Positions 41,169 through 52,215 of a DNA stretch of 54,013 nt are shown here, one piece after another. A program made the translations under genes and the position numbers. This DNA comes from CAYLNM01 sp964385045 (GTDB taxonomy: Bacteria > Planctomycetota > Phycisphaerae > Phycisphaerales > SM1A02). Below the pieces are notes generated by a model. The model was given only the letters and a program-made list of their open reading frames with translations. It did no database searches and had not been told where the DNA came from. Each line of letters opens with the position of its first letter. The first letter of the stretch is position 1. The stretch is from NCBI GenBank assembly GCA_964385045.1, contig CAYLNM010000013.1, forward strand, positions 1 to 54,013. The letters run 5' to 3'.

Positions 41169-42742
41169 CCGTCCTCGCCCTTCCCGTCGGCGGTCGCCGC
41201 GCCCTCGTCCGTGTCCGCACCCGCCCCGTCCGCGTGCCCGTCTCCGTCCGCGGCGTCGGGCCAGCCCTCGCACGGGATCGACGCGTCGAGCTCGCGCCGG
41301 AGCACCTTGCCGGTGGGCCCGCGGGGCAGCTCCGGCCGCACCCGGATGTCGCGCGGGACCTTGTAGGCGGCCAGCCGCTCGCGGCACCAGGTCCGCAGCT
41401 CGGTCTCGGTCGGGGTCGCGTCCTCCTCGAGCACCACGAATCCCAGCGGCAGCTCGCCCCGCACGTCGTCCTGCAGGCCGACCACCGCCGAGGCGTGCAC
41501 CGCGGGGTGGGCGTTGAGGACCTCCTCGATCTCGCGGGGGAAGACGTTCTCGCCCCCGACGATCAGCATCTCCTTGATGCGCCCCGTGATGTACACGTGG
41601 CCGTCCTCGTCGACCTTGCCCATGTCGCCGGTCCGGAAGAAGCCGTCCCGGTCGAAGACCGCGGCCGTCTCGTCGGGCAGGTTGTAGTAGCCCTTCATCA
41701 CGTTGGGCCCGCGGAAGCGGATCTCGCCCTCCTCGCCGGGACCGAGGATCCGCTCGTCCTCGCCGACGATGCGGACCTCGAGGTCCTTCAGCGGCGGGCC
41801 GACCGAGCCGCGCTTCCAGTGGTGCGGCATGCAGATGTTGGTGGCGGGCGCGGTCTCGGTGAGGCCGTAGCCCTCGTTGATGCGCACGCCGAATCGCTCC
41901 TCGTAGCCGTCGGCGACCGAGCGCGGCAGCGGCTCGCCGCCCGAGACCACGAGCTCGAGGCTCTCGAACTGCTCGCGCTTGGCCGACTTCTGCGACAGCA
42001 GGGCCGCGTACATCGACGGGATGAGCACCAGCACCGTGGGCCGGTGCTCCTCGAGCAGCTCGAGGATCCGCCGCGGCATGAAGCGGGCGGTGAAGACGAC
42101 CTGCAGCCCGAGGGCCAGCGGCAGCAGCGTGAGCACGGTGAGGCCGAAGGAGTGGAACTGCGGGATCACGCCGAGCAGCCGGTGGCTCGAGCCGCGGAAG
42201 CCGACGAGGTCGTCGGCCTGATCGACGTTGGCCATGAGGTTGCCGCCGGTGAGCATGACGCCCTTGGGCTTGCCGCTCGTGCCGGAGGTGTACAGCAGCA
42301 CCGCGACGTGGTCCTCGGGCATCCGCTTCGCCCGCCGCGGCCTCGGGATCGGACCGCCGCGTCCCTTGAGCTCCTCGAGCCTGAGCACGGTCACGTCGTC
42401 GGGCAGCGGATCGAATCGCTCGAGCATGGGCCCGACCGAGATCACCGTGTCGACGCCGGCGTCGCGGAGGACGTAGTCGCGCTCCTCGCGGCCGAGCAGG
42501 TAGTTCAGCGGCACCGTGGTGCGGCCGAGGAGCCAGGTGGCGAGGATCGCGATCGGCGACAGGCCGCTGGTCGGCAGCATGAACGCGACGTTGTCGCGGT
42601 CGGTCGTCTCCTCGATCCACGAGGCGAGCTTGAGGGCGCCGGCGTAGATCTGCCACGCCTTCCACGTGCGCTGATCGTCGACCACGACGTCGCGGAACGG
42701 ATGGCGCAGGAGCTCGCCGAGGATCGTGGTGCAGATCTTCAT
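41165..42742 (-). CDS. Long-chain acyl-CoA/acyl-ACP synthetase-like AMP-forming ligase
   Basis: 525 residues. AMP-binding signatures: VAVLLYTSGTSGKPKGVML (P-loop), EGYGLTETAPATN (A5), GHVYITGRIKEMLIVGGENVFPREIE (A8) and catalytic Lys in RGPTGKVLRREL (A10). The architecture matches fatty-acid CoA ligases rather than peptide-synthetase adenylation domains. The substrate is unknown. It is coupled to mqnD, yet the futalosine pathway uses no CoA ligase, so a menE (o-succinylbenzoate) role is not assumed. The ~30-residue tail is Asp/Gly/Ala-rich. ATG 42742 gives the full N-terminal domain. Confidence 0.88.
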   Translation of the reverse strand: MKICTTILGELLRHPFRDVVVDDQRTWKAWQIYAGALKLASWIEETTDRDNVAFMLPTSGLSPIAILATWLLGRTTVPLNYLLGREERDYVLRDAGVDTVISVGPMLERFDPLPDDVTVLRLEELKGRGGPIPRPRRAKRMPEDHVAVLLYTSGTSGKPKGVMLTGGNLMANVDQADDLVGFRGSSHRLLGVIPQFHSFGLTVLTLLPLALGLQVVFTARFMPRRILELLEEHRPTVLVLIPSMYAALLSQKSAKREQFESLELVVSGGEPLPRSVADGYEERFGVRINEGYGLTETAPATNICMPHHWKRGSVGPPLKDLEVRIVGEDERILGPGEEGEIRFRGPNVMKGYYNLPDETAAVFDRDGFFRTGDMGKVDEDGHVYITGRIKEMLIVGGENVFPREIEEVLNAHPAVHASAVVGLQDDVRGELPLGFVVLEEDATPTETELRTWCRERLAAYKVPRDIRVRPELPRGPTGKVLRRELDASIPCEGWPDAADGDGHADGAGADTDEGAATADGKGEDG

Positions 42743-42837
42743 GGGTGATCCCGGAGGATGGGAGGAGGGGCGGCGCCGAGGGCGCGGCGGCGGATCGGCG
42801 GGCGTGCGGATCGCCCGGCGCCCGCGGCGCGCGACGA

Positions 42838-42843
42838 TACGAT
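42838..42843 (+). promoter_or_regulatory. -10 element for the SPOR lipoprotein gene
   Basis: TACGAT followed by a leader of about 60 nt to the ATG at 42910. Confidence 0.35.
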
Positions 42844-42909
42844 AGCCGCCGCGTCGGGGCGTGCCCGTGCGGGCTCGCGGCCGACGACGCCCGACGACGG
42901 AGAGGACGC

Positions 42910-43803
42910 ATGGAGGCTCGTCGATCGTCGAGGAGGCCGCGGCGCGCGATGGCGCCGGCGGCCCGGACCCAGCGCGTGATCGCGGCGGCGGCGGCGGCGG
43001 CGGCGATCGCCGCATCGTCGATGCTCCTCGGGTGCGCGACCACCGGCGCGAGCGGCGGCCCGCAGGCGGGCGGCCCCGGCGCGGTCGCCCCGCACCCGGT
43101 CGGGAGCACGCCCGCGGCCGAGCTGGAGCGGGCGATCGCCGACCACGCCGCCGGGCGGCACGACGCGGCCGCGGGCCGGGCCGGCGCCCTGCTCGGACGC
43201 ACGAGCGGACTGCTGCGGGACCAGGCGGCGTACGTGGCCGGCGTCGCGCTGCTGGAGTCGGGCCGGCTCGCCGAGAGCGAGCGGATGCTGTCGGTGGCGC
43301 GGCGGAGCGGGGACCCGGCCCTGCGGGCGCGGGCCGAGGCGGCGACGGGACTCGCGCTCGAGGCCCGCGGCCGCGACCGGGCGGCGCTGGACGCCTTCGA
43401 GCGGGCCCACGACGGGCTGCACGGGCGCGACCGCGTGCGGGCGGCGCGGGCGGCCGAGCGCGTCGCCGCGCGCCAGGGCGACGTCCGCGGCCGCACCCGC
43501 TGGGCGGGCCGGGCCGAGGCGGCGGACGCGGCCCCGGACCGGGACTGGCGGGACGGCTGGGCGATCCAGGTGGGTGCCTTCAGCGCCCGGACCTCGGCCG
43601 AGACCGCGGCGGCGCGGGCGGAGCGGCGGATCGACGCCGCGGGCCTCGGGGGAGTCCGGATCATCCCCCGCCGCGGGCCGGGCCCCCGCGCGGAGCTGCT
43701 GTACGTCGTCCAGTTCGGGGCGTTCTCCAGCGAGGCCGCGGCCGAGGCCGCCCGCCGGCGGCACGGCTGGGCCGAGTGGATCGTCCGCGAGGCGGCCGGC
43801 TGA
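42910..43803 (+). CDS. SPOR-domain lipoprotein with helical repeats
   Basis: 297 residues. Twin basic N-terminus, hydrophobic stretch of alanines and lipobox SMLLGC42. Residues ~75-200 are TPR-like helices (LERAIADHAAGRHDAAAGRAGALL; YVAGVALLESGRLAESERML). Residues ~215-295 form a SPOR domain with the paired beta-strand motifs WAIQVGAFSARTSAETAA and LLYVVQFGAFSSEAAAEAA. SPOR domains bind denuded septal peptidoglycan, so an envelope or cell-division role is expected, although planctomycete cell walls are unusual. ATG 42910 is the start that keeps the signal intact. Confidence 0.9.
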   Translation: MEARRSSRRPRRAMAPAARTQRVIAAAAAAAAIAASSMLLGCATTGASGGPQAGGPGAVAPHPVGSTPAAELERAIADHAAGRHDAAAGRAGALLGRTSGLLRDQAAYVAGVALLESGRLAESERMLSVARRSGDPALRARAEAATGLALEARGRDRAALDAFERAHDGLHGRDRVRAARAAERVAARQGDVRGRTRWAGRAEAADAAPDRDWRDGWAIQVGAFSARTSAETAAARAERRIDAAGLGGVRIIPRRGPGPRAELLYVVQFGAFSSEAAAEAARRRHGWAEWIVREAAG

Positions 43804-43903
43804 CGACGCCGCGGCGGGCGGCGGGCAACGGAGTCGGCGGGGCCCGGCGAGGACGGCCGCTCCCGTCGCCCCCGCCGTCATGGTCCGACGCGTGCACGAC
43901 GAA

Positions 43904-43936
43904 CGACGCCCCGCGGCGGCAGGCCACGGGGCGTCG
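43904..43936 (-). terminator. Hairpin downstream of tRNA-Ser, identical in stem to that after tRNA-Met
   Basis: Ten-base-pair perfect stem CGACGCCCCG/CGGGGCGTCG with a 13-base loop, beginning eight bases after the tRNA 3' end. No T tract follows. Confidence 0.6.
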
Positions 43937-43944
43937 ATCGAAAG

Positions 43945-44034
<90 letters not shown>

Positions 44035-44046
44035 GGACTCTCGTGC

Positions 44047-44105
44047 GGGGGCTTCAATCCCCCTGACCCGTGGTCGCGGCTCCTCGGAGCCCCGTCCCAC
44101 GGGTC
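44047..44105. promoter_or_regulatory. Two adjacent hairpins upstream of tRNA-Ser and the next gene
   Basis: GGGGG-N7-CCCCC at 44047-44063, then GACCCGTGG (44065-44073) paired with CCACGGGTC (44097-44105) enclosing a second stem GGCTC/GAGCC. They lie between the divergent tRNA-Ser and the unknown gene at 44233. A structured leader or processing element is possible. Confidence 0.35.
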
Positions 44106-44232
44106 GCACATGGTTGCCGCTGGCGGGCGCCGTGGCAAGTCGGGTCAGCGGTCGAATTCGCCCGATGTTTCGGTCATACTGTGGGTGAACGGTGCGGCGG
44201 CCGTCGGCTCGCCGCGCCGCGGGAGCCCGCTC

Positions 44233-44649
44233 GTGACGCACCCCTCGATCGACGCCATCACCGGCTCGGCCACGGCTCGCAAGGCCCGCATGCCCGAGAC
44301 CGGCGACTTCCGCTACTACCGGATCCGCCGGGACCTCAACCAGGGCGCACAGGTGCGGCTCGCCAAGGCCATCGCCCGCCGGGAGCCCTACGAGCCGGAG
44401 CCGTTGCGCCGGGGCAAGACGTTCACGGACGGCCTCGTCAACGCGGTCCTCGCCTGGGCCGCCACGCTGCCCGACGGGGCCCTGGAGGACGGGCTGGTCA
44501 CGAGCCTCGCCATGGCCGGCCTTGGCGCGTCGGTCACGCAGAGCCCCGACGACGGGGCGATCCTCGCCACCGCGATCCTCGCGACGCTGCACGCCGACCC
44601 CCGGCTGCGGGAGGCGGTCGCCGCGTTCGAGGCAGGACGCGACGACTGA
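44233..44649 (+). CDS. Hypothetical protein
   Basis: 138 residues of unknown family: VTHPSIDAITGSATARKARMPETGDFRYY... with an alanine-rich helical C-half (VNAVLAWAATLPDGALEDGLVTSLAMAGLG; TAILATLHADPRLREAVAAFEAG). No signal or membrane helix. GTG 44233 has GGGAG eight bases upstream; GTG 44185, close after a CATACT hexamer (44175-44180), is the alternative. Its TGA overlaps a possible CTG start of the next gene. Confidence 0.5.
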   Translation: MTHPSIDAITGSATARKARMPETGDFRYYRIRRDLNQGAQVRLAKAIARREPYEPEPLRRGKTFTDGLVNAVLAWAATLPDGALEDGLVTSLAMAGLGASVTQSPDDGAILATAILATLHADPRLREAVAAFEAGRDD

Positions 44650-45275
44650 TCGAGACGCCCCGGCAGCACGAGCGGAACGAGCGAGACCTGCGAGACGTCC
44701 CGGACGCGGCGGCGTTCTGGGCGAGGCTGAAGCGGGCGTTGGGGGCCGAGCGGCCGCGGCCGGAGGAGGAGCCGGACCCCGGCGAATGCGCCCTGGACGA
44801 GCGACGCGGGTGGACGGCCGACGTGATCTGGTGGACGCCGATCGGCGGACTGGCCGCCGGCGTGGTCCACGCCGTGGCCACCGTCGACGACTCGGCGGCG
44901 TCGGACACGCTCGCGGTCGCGGCGGCGGCCGGCACGGCGGCGGGCTGCCTCGTCGTCCTGCTCGACCCCCGGGCCCGAGCCGCGCTGCGTCGGGCGATTG
45001 CGCGGGTTCTTGCGGGTCGCCGCTCCGAGGCGCGGGGAGCTCGGCGAGGATGCACGCACTGCCGCCACGAGCCGTCCGCGGCGGCCCGGCGATGCCCTGA
45101 ATGCGGCGCGGTCCGCATCCCGGGGTATCCGTACTCGACGAAGAATCCGGTACGCTCCCGCGTCAGTCCGGATCTCCTGTGCGTCGCCGTGCTCCTCGTC
45201 GTGGGCTCTCCGGTGCTCCTGCCGCTCGCCGCGGCGGCCCTCCGGGTGCTCTTCTTCGGCGACGTGATCCGCTGA
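44646..45275 (+). CDS. Hypothetical membrane protein with a zinc-ribbon motif
   Basis: About 209 residues. Transmembrane segments at ~60-80 (DVIWWTPIGGLAAGVVHAVA), 90-110 (LAVAAAAGTAAGCLVVLL) and at the C-terminus (LLCVAVLLVVGSPVLLPLAAAALRVLFF). Between them lies CTHC-x9-11-CPECG, a zinc ribbon of the type common in planctomycete membrane proteins. No ATG or GTG precedes the charged N-terminal part; a CTG at 44646 overlaps the upstream stop (CTGA) and is taken here, but a GTG near 44826 is possible. The start is therefore uncertain while the frame is well supported. Confidence 0.55.
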   Translation: MIETPRQHERNERDLRDVPDAAAFWARLKRALGAERPRPEEEPDPGECALDERRGWTADVIWWTPIGGLAAGVVHAVATVDDSAASDTLAVAAAAGTAAGCLVVLLDPRARAALRRAIARVLAGRRSEARGARRGCTHCRHEPSAAARRCPECGAVRIPGYPYSTKNPVRSRVSPDLLCVAVLLVVGSPVLLPLAAAALRVLFFGDVIR

Positions 45276-45719
45276 GGCGCGGTCACTCCGGCGGGGCGCG
45301 GGCCGGGGCGGTGGCTCGCCACGGTGGCATCGAGCGGGCCGCCGAGCCGGCGGCCGCGCACGGCGCCCGCGATCGGTGATCCGGCCCGGAGCACGTCGCC
45401 CGATCCCGTCGTCGACCGCGAGCTCGGCCGGCTCGTCCTCGCCGCGGTGCCCGGCCCGGCCCGTTCACCCAGTGATTCAGGGGCTCGACGGCCCATCGTC
45501 CGGTGCATCTGCGCCCGCCGAAGGCGGCTCCGGCGCCGCCCGGGGCGCGTTTGACCCCGAAAAACAGGGGGATTCCGGCCCCCGGGTCGCATTTTTGCAG
45601 GAAAAACAGGACCGAAACGCGGGCAGGGACCGATGGTTCGCCGTATCTTGCCCGCGCCGACCGGGCTGCTCCGAGACGAGAACGCTCGACCCGGCGGCAA
45701 GGGTACGAAAGGACTCACG
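45276..45719. other. Gene-free control region upstream of the HU-like gene
   Basis: About 440 bases with no credible gene. It contains two perfect GAAAAACAGG copies (45559-45568 and 45601-45610, exactly 42 bases apart), a GCATTTTTGC dyad between them and a -10-like TATCTT at 45644-45649, giving the HU-like gene a leader of about 65 nt. Confidence 0.55.
45559..45610. promoter_or_regulatory. Helically phased direct repeats GAAAAACAGG
   Basis: Two identical 10-mers 42 bases apart, four turns of the helix, located about 35-95 bases before the likely HU-like promoter. Candidate activator or autoregulator sites. Confidence 0.45.
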
Positions 45720-46163
45720 ATGCCCAAGAAGAAGACCACCCGGAAGAAGACGGCCGCCCGCACCACGCGGAAGAAGACGGCGTCGCGCACCACGAGCCGG
45801 AAGAAGACCCCGGCCCGCAAGACGACCACCTCGGCCCGCACGGCCATCAAGGCGGCCGAGAAGCCCCGCACCAAGAGCCAGATCTACGCCGAGATCGCGA
45901 GCGAGACCGGCCTGGCCAAGAAGGAGGTGCAGGCCGTCTTCGACACCATGACCACCATGATCGAGAAGGATCTCGGCCGTCGTGGTCCGGGTCAGTTCAC
46001 GGTCCCCGGCCTGCTCAAGATCACCAAGAAGCACGTGCCGCGGCGTCCCGCCCAGAAGAACAAGTGGATTCCGCTGGTGCAGGACTACCGGGACATCCCG
46101 GCCCGCCCGGCCCACAACAAGGTCGCGGTCCGCGCCCTGAAGAGCCTCAAGGAGATGGTCTGA
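45720..46163 (+). CDS. HU/IHF-family DNA-binding protein with a histone-H1-like N-terminal tail
   Basis: 147 residues. Residues 1-45 are built of Lys/Arg/Thr/Ala repeats (KKKTTRKKTAARTTRKKT; SRTTSRKKTPARKTT), like histone H1 tails. Residues ~50-147 are an HU fold: KSQIYAEIASETGLAKKEVQAVFDTMTTMIEKDLGRRGPGQFTVPGLLKI and an arm PRRPAQKNKW ending in VAVRALKSLKEMV. It should coat and bend the chromosome. AAAGGA lies seven bases before the ATG at 45720. Codon use in the tail is relatively AAG-rich compared with its neighbours. Confidence 0.9.
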   Translation: MPKKKTTRKKTAARTTRKKTASRTTSRKKTPARKTTTSARTAIKAAEKPRTKSQIYAEIASETGLAKKEVQAVFDTMTTMIEKDLGRRGPGQFTVPGLLKITKKHVPRRPAQKNKWIPLVQDYRDIPARPAHNKVAVRALKSLKEMV

Positions 46164-46232
46164 TCCGTCTCCCCCGCCGGATTCCGGCCGCGGCCTGACC
46201 GCCGCTCCGAACCCGGCCCACCGGCCAGCGGC

Positions 46233-46262
46233 GATGCCGTCGTCCCTCGGGGCGGCGGCATC
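46233..46262. terminator. Weak hairpin after the HU-like gene
   Basis: GATGCCG paired with CGGCATC across a 16-base loop, about 70 bases past the stop, without a T tract. Confidence 0.3.
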
Positions 46263-46300
46263 GTCGTGCGCCGGGCGAACGCGGCCGCCGGCGGGTGGCC

Positions 46301-46357
46301 GCGCCGCGGACTCGCCGCCGCGCCGCGGACTCGCCGCCGCGCCGCGGACTTCCCGCC
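46301..46357. repeat. Three tandem 19-bp repeats downstream of the HU-like gene
   Basis: GCGCCGCGGACTCGCCGCC at 46301-46319 and 46320-46338, and a third copy with two changes at 46339-46357. They lie in the 281-base gap before the small membrane protein gene. Confidence 0.7.
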
Positions 46358-46444
46358 GCGCCGCCGCGGCGACGCGCCCCGCCCCCCATCGACCCATCGG
46401 TCCCCCCGGAGCCACCGGGCTCCCCGCGGGCATCGGGCCCGAGG

Positions 46445-46651
46445 TCAGAACGGGCGGTCCGGCCGCTCCTTGCCCGACGCGTCGTACCGCAGGAGCGCGA
46501 AGTAGACGTACACCGGCAGGATCACCGCGGGGACGATCAGCCCCAGCAGCGGGTCGAGGAACAGCCCGAACCCCACCGCCGCCACCGCCACGATGACCAG
46601 CAGCCACCAGGTCTCGCGAGCGAGGCGGACGACGCGGGTGAGCAGGCTCAT
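46445..46651 (-). CDS. Small two-helix membrane protein
   Basis: 68 residues: a short basic start (MSLLTRVVRLARETWW), two hydrophobic helices (LLVIVAVAAVGFGLFL; LLGLIVPAVILPVYVYFALL) and a charged tail (RYDASGKERPDRPF). Not assigned to a named family; such small helices are frequent beside PfkB or HU genes but no partner is implied. A GAGGGG lies 11 bases before the ATG at 46651. Confidence 0.6.
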   Translation of the reverse strand: MSLLTRVVRLARETWWLLVIVAVAAVGFGLFLDPLLGLIVPAVILPVYVYFALLRYDASGKERPDRPF

Positions 46652-46853
46652 GGGACGATTCCCCTCGGGCTTCCGATGTCGGGGCTCGCGTTCGGGGCTC
46701 GGGGCTCGGGTGTCCAGCCTCGCGAGCCCGGGCCCCCACGACAAGGCTCGCGTCGGCGCGCGGCCCGGGGCCGCGGTGACGGGGACGGTGACGCGTCCAC
46801 GCGACGCACCGGCCGCGCGGACGCCCCGCCCCGCCCGCCCCCGCCGGTCGGGG

Positions 46854-47768
46854 TCAGCCGACGGCGGCGATCCGGCGGAACTCGTCCATCCGCGCCTCGA
46901 GCTGCCCGCGGTCGGCGTTCGCCAGCCCGTGCAGCGAGAACGACTCGATCGTGAAGCTGGCCGTGACGGTGCCCCACGCCATGCCGGCCTGGATCGCCTC
47001 CATGTCGGTGCGGCCGGTCTCGGCGAGGTGGGCCATCAGGCCGCCGGCGAAGGAGTCGCCGGCCCCGGTCGGGTCCACCACCTTCGCGTGCTCGCACGGG
47101 AACGCCGGCAGCACCGCCACCCCGTCCCGGTGGACGAGCAGGGCGCCGTGCTCGCCCTTCTTGACGATCACGAAGCTCGGGCCCATGTCGAGCAGCTTCC
47201 GCCCCGCGGTGACCGCGTTGCGGCTCTCGGTGAGCTGCTCCGCCTCCTGGTCGTTGAGCACCAGGCCGTCGACGGTCTGCATCAGCTGCAGCAGCTCCGA
47301 GTGGGCGATGTTGATCCAGAGGTCCATGGTGTCCGCGACCGCGAGGGCGCGGTCGGGGAACTGCTCGACCAGCCGCAGCTGCTCGGCCGGGTGGGTGTTG
47401 GCGAGGAAGACGTACTTGCTGTCGCGGTAGGCCTCGGGGACGGCCGGACCGGCCTCCTCGAGGACGCCGAGCTCGGTGAAGAGCGTCTCCCGCTCGTTCA
47501 TGTTGGGCTCGTACTTGCCGCCCCAGGCGAACGTGCGGCTGCCGGGGCGCTCCTCGAGGCCCTCGACGCAGATGCCGTCGAAGCCCGAGAGGATCCGGCG
47601 GTGCTCGTCGGGCCAGTCCCCGCCGACGGCGGCGACGAGCCGGACCGGGGACCGGTGGCTCGCCGCGGCGGCGAAGTAGGCGCACGAGCCGCCGAGGACC
47701 TGCTCGGCGACGCCGGTGGGCGCGTGGACGGTGTCGATTCCGATGGTTCCGGTGCAGATGAGACTCAT
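46854..47768 (-). CDS. PfkB-family carbohydrate/nucleoside kinase
   Basis: 304 residues. N-terminal GGSCAYFAAAASH is the PfkB sugar-binding region; the C-terminal DPTGAGDSFAGGLMAHLA holds the catalytic Asp and the anion hole. The rest (VIVKKGEHGALLV; VDGLVLNDQEAEQLTE) is as in ribokinase-type enzymes. Substrate unknown (sugar or nucleoside). The -10 TAGACT (47776-47781, minus) ends seven bases before the ATG, no ribosome site being visible: leaderless mRNA predicted. Divergent from a phosphatase gene. Confidence 0.9.
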   Translation of the reverse strand: MSLICTGTIGIDTVHAPTGVAEQVLGGSCAYFAAAASHRSPVRLVAAVGGDWPDEHRRILSGFDGICVEGLEERPGSRTFAWGGKYEPNMNERETLFTELGVLEEAGPAVPEAYRDSKYVFLANTHPAEQLRLVEQFPDRALAVADTMDLWINIAHSELLQLMQTVDGLVLNDQEAEQLTESRNAVTAGRKLLDMGPSFVIVKKGEHGALLVHRDGVAVLPAFPCEHAKVVDPTGAGDSFAGGLMAHLAETGRTDMEAIQAGMAWGTVTASFTIESFSLHGLANADRGQLEARMDEFRRIAAVG

Positions 47769-47775
47769 GGGAGCG

Positions 47776-47781
47776 AGTCTA
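47776..47781 (-). promoter_or_regulatory. -10 element for a leaderless PfkB-kinase mRNA
   Basis: Minus-strand TAGACT with seven bases to the ATG. Confidence 0.5.
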
Positions 47782-47934
47782 GCGAGCCCCCGTGCCCGCG
47801 TGCGGCCTGCGGGGTCCTCCGGGACTGCGCGGGAGACGGTGGCCGCCACGCCGCCGACCGCGCGGCGGAGCGTCCGGGAGCCCCCGAGCCCGGTGCAGGA
47901 GCCGTGACCGCGGTGCATCCACGTGCGTGCGACG

Positions 47935-47940
47935 TACGAT
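47935..47940 (+). promoter_or_regulatory. -10 element for the phosphatase gene
   Basis: TACGAT, with a GGAGGA at 47954-47959 in the predicted leader that is too far from GTG 47986 for direct use. Confidence 0.35.
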
Positions 47941-47985
47941 CTCCCTTCGACGCGGAGGACGAAAGGCCGCCGGGCGGACGACGAC

Positions 47986-48867
47986 GTGAGCACGCTGGAC
48001 CGAATGCAGTGCATGGAGATCTGGGGCGGCAACGAGCCGGCCCGCAGCGGGGTCGGCACCGCCGGCCTCGACGTGCAGGTGCTCTCGCGCCCCGCCGGCG
48101 AGGCCTCGGGCGGAGGCGACCTGCACTTCGTGTCCTCGTGCGCCAGCGGCCGGATCACGCGGTTCGTCCTCGCGGACGTGAGCGGCCACGGCGACGCGGT
48201 GGCGGCGATCGCCCGCGACGTGCGCGACCTCATGCGCCGATCCATCAACCACGTCGACCAGACGCGGTTCGTCTCGACCCTCAACCGCCGCATCCTCGAG
48301 CTGGGCGGCGGGGAGCTCTTCGCCACCGCGATCGTGGGGACCTTCTTCGTCACCACCCGGCGGCTCGCGGTCTGCAACGCCGGCCATCCCGCCCCGCTCC
48401 TGCGCCGGGCCGGCGACGAGGCCTGGGCCCCGATCGCCGCCGCCCGCGGAACCCGCGAGGACCTCGCCAACATCCCGCTCGGCATCATGCCGCGGATCCC
48501 CTACCGCGAGACCGTGCTCGATCTGGCCCCCGGGGACCGGCTGGTGGCCTTCACCGACGCGGCCCCCGAGTCGCGCGGACGCGACGGGGCCATGCTCGGG
48601 TTCGACGGCTTCCGCCGGCTCCTCGACGAGGTGGACGCGGACGGAGCGGGCATCCCCGACACCGAGCCCGACGCGGCGAGCGGAACGCTGCTCGACCGCG
48701 TGGCCGCGGCCCTCGACGGCCACCGCGACGGGGCGGCGGACGACGACGAGTCGCTGCTGCTCGTCGCCGCCAACGGCGAGGCGAGCCGCTGGGCCGACAC
48801 CCTGCTTGCCCCCTTCCGCATCGCGGGCCGCGCGATCGCCGCGCGGGTCGGCGACGAGGGCGGCTGA
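47986..48867 (+). CDS. PP2C/SpoIIE-type protein phosphatase
   Basis: About 293 residues. The start MQCMEIWGGN is a motif common to these regulators, followed by the SpoIIE catalytic core: GGGDLHFVSSCASGRITRFVLADVSGHGDAVAAIA (metal-binding Asp), FATAIVGTFFVTTRRLAVCNAGHPAPLLRR and the final DDESLLLVAAN with the second metal Asp. It dephosphorylates Ser/Thr-phosphoproteins such as anti-sigma-factor antagonists; no sensor domain or partner gene is adjacent. GTG 47986 or an ATG at 48004 could start it. A -10 TACGAT is at 47935-47940. Confidence 0.88.
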   Translation: MSTLDRMQCMEIWGGNEPARSGVGTAGLDVQVLSRPAGEASGGGDLHFVSSCASGRITRFVLADVSGHGDAVAAIARDVRDLMRRSINHVDQTRFVSTLNRRILELGGGELFATAIVGTFFVTTRRLAVCNAGHPAPLLRRAGDEAWAPIAAARGTREDLANIPLGIMPRIPYRETVLDLAPGDRLVAFTDAAPESRGRDGAMLGFDGFRRLLDEVDADGAGIPDTEPDAASGTLLDRVAAALDGHRDGAADDDESLLLVAANGEASRWADTLLAPFRIAGRAIAARVGDEGG

Positions 48868-49011
48868 GCCGACGAACGATCTCCGCCGCGCCCCCGGACA
48901 CGTCGGGCCGGCTCGTCCCCGGAGCGGTCCCCGTGGTGCCGTCCCGGCGCCGCGACGCCTCACCGGCGTCGGCCCCGGCGCGGCGGTCGCCACGTCCCGG
49001 CCCCGGCGCGA

Positions 49012-49051
49012 CGACCCCCGGCGGCGGCGCCGAGGCCGCGGCCGGGGGTCG
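49012..49051. terminator. Bidirectional hairpin between phosphatase and aconitase genes
   Basis: CGACCCCCGGC (49012-49022) pairs perfectly with GCCGGGGGTCG (49041-49051) around an 18-base loop, in a convergent gap. No T tract on either side. Confidence 0.6.
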
Positions 49052-49101
49052 ATCGAGCGCGGGGCCGCGCGGCGGGGATCGCCGCGGGCGGACGCCGGGA
49101 C

Positions 49102-51885
<2,784 letters not shown>

Positions 51886-52215
51886 CGGTTCCCCTGCCTC
51901 GGGTGGTGGTGGGACTCGGGTGGACGGCCGCGGCGCCGGGCCCGGCGGTCCGGCACGGGGCCGGGCGCCGGTCGGTCGGCGGGCATGCGGCGTCGGCCCC
52001 GGCGTCCGGCGGGCGTGCCGGGGGTTCGGGGCCTCATCCGCGGTTCCGCCGCCGTCGGGCGGCGGGCAGGCAAGTGTATCGGACGGCATCCATCGGGACC
52101 GCCGCCGACTCGCCGGCTGGCGTGGGGGTCGGGGCTTGACCCGGGGGGGACGTGGGGCACGCTGGGAGGGTCCGGTGCTCCACCACCCCGCTCCCCCGCC
52201 GCCTGCGCCGCCGCC
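51886..52215. other. Aconitase upstream region
   Basis: 330 bases with no gene. The minus-strand -10-like TACACT at 52073-52078 and a TTGACC at 52136-52141 (+ strand, facing the small gene that follows) are the only signals noticed. Confidence 0.4.

Noticed and set aside
41165..42742. menE (o-succinylbenzoate-CoA ligase) because it adjoins a menaquinone gene
   Set aside because: The neighbour belongs to the futalosine route, which has no such step, and the sequence reads like a fatty-acid CoA ligase.
46301..46357. CRISPR array
   Set aside because: Three contiguous 19-bp units with no spacers.
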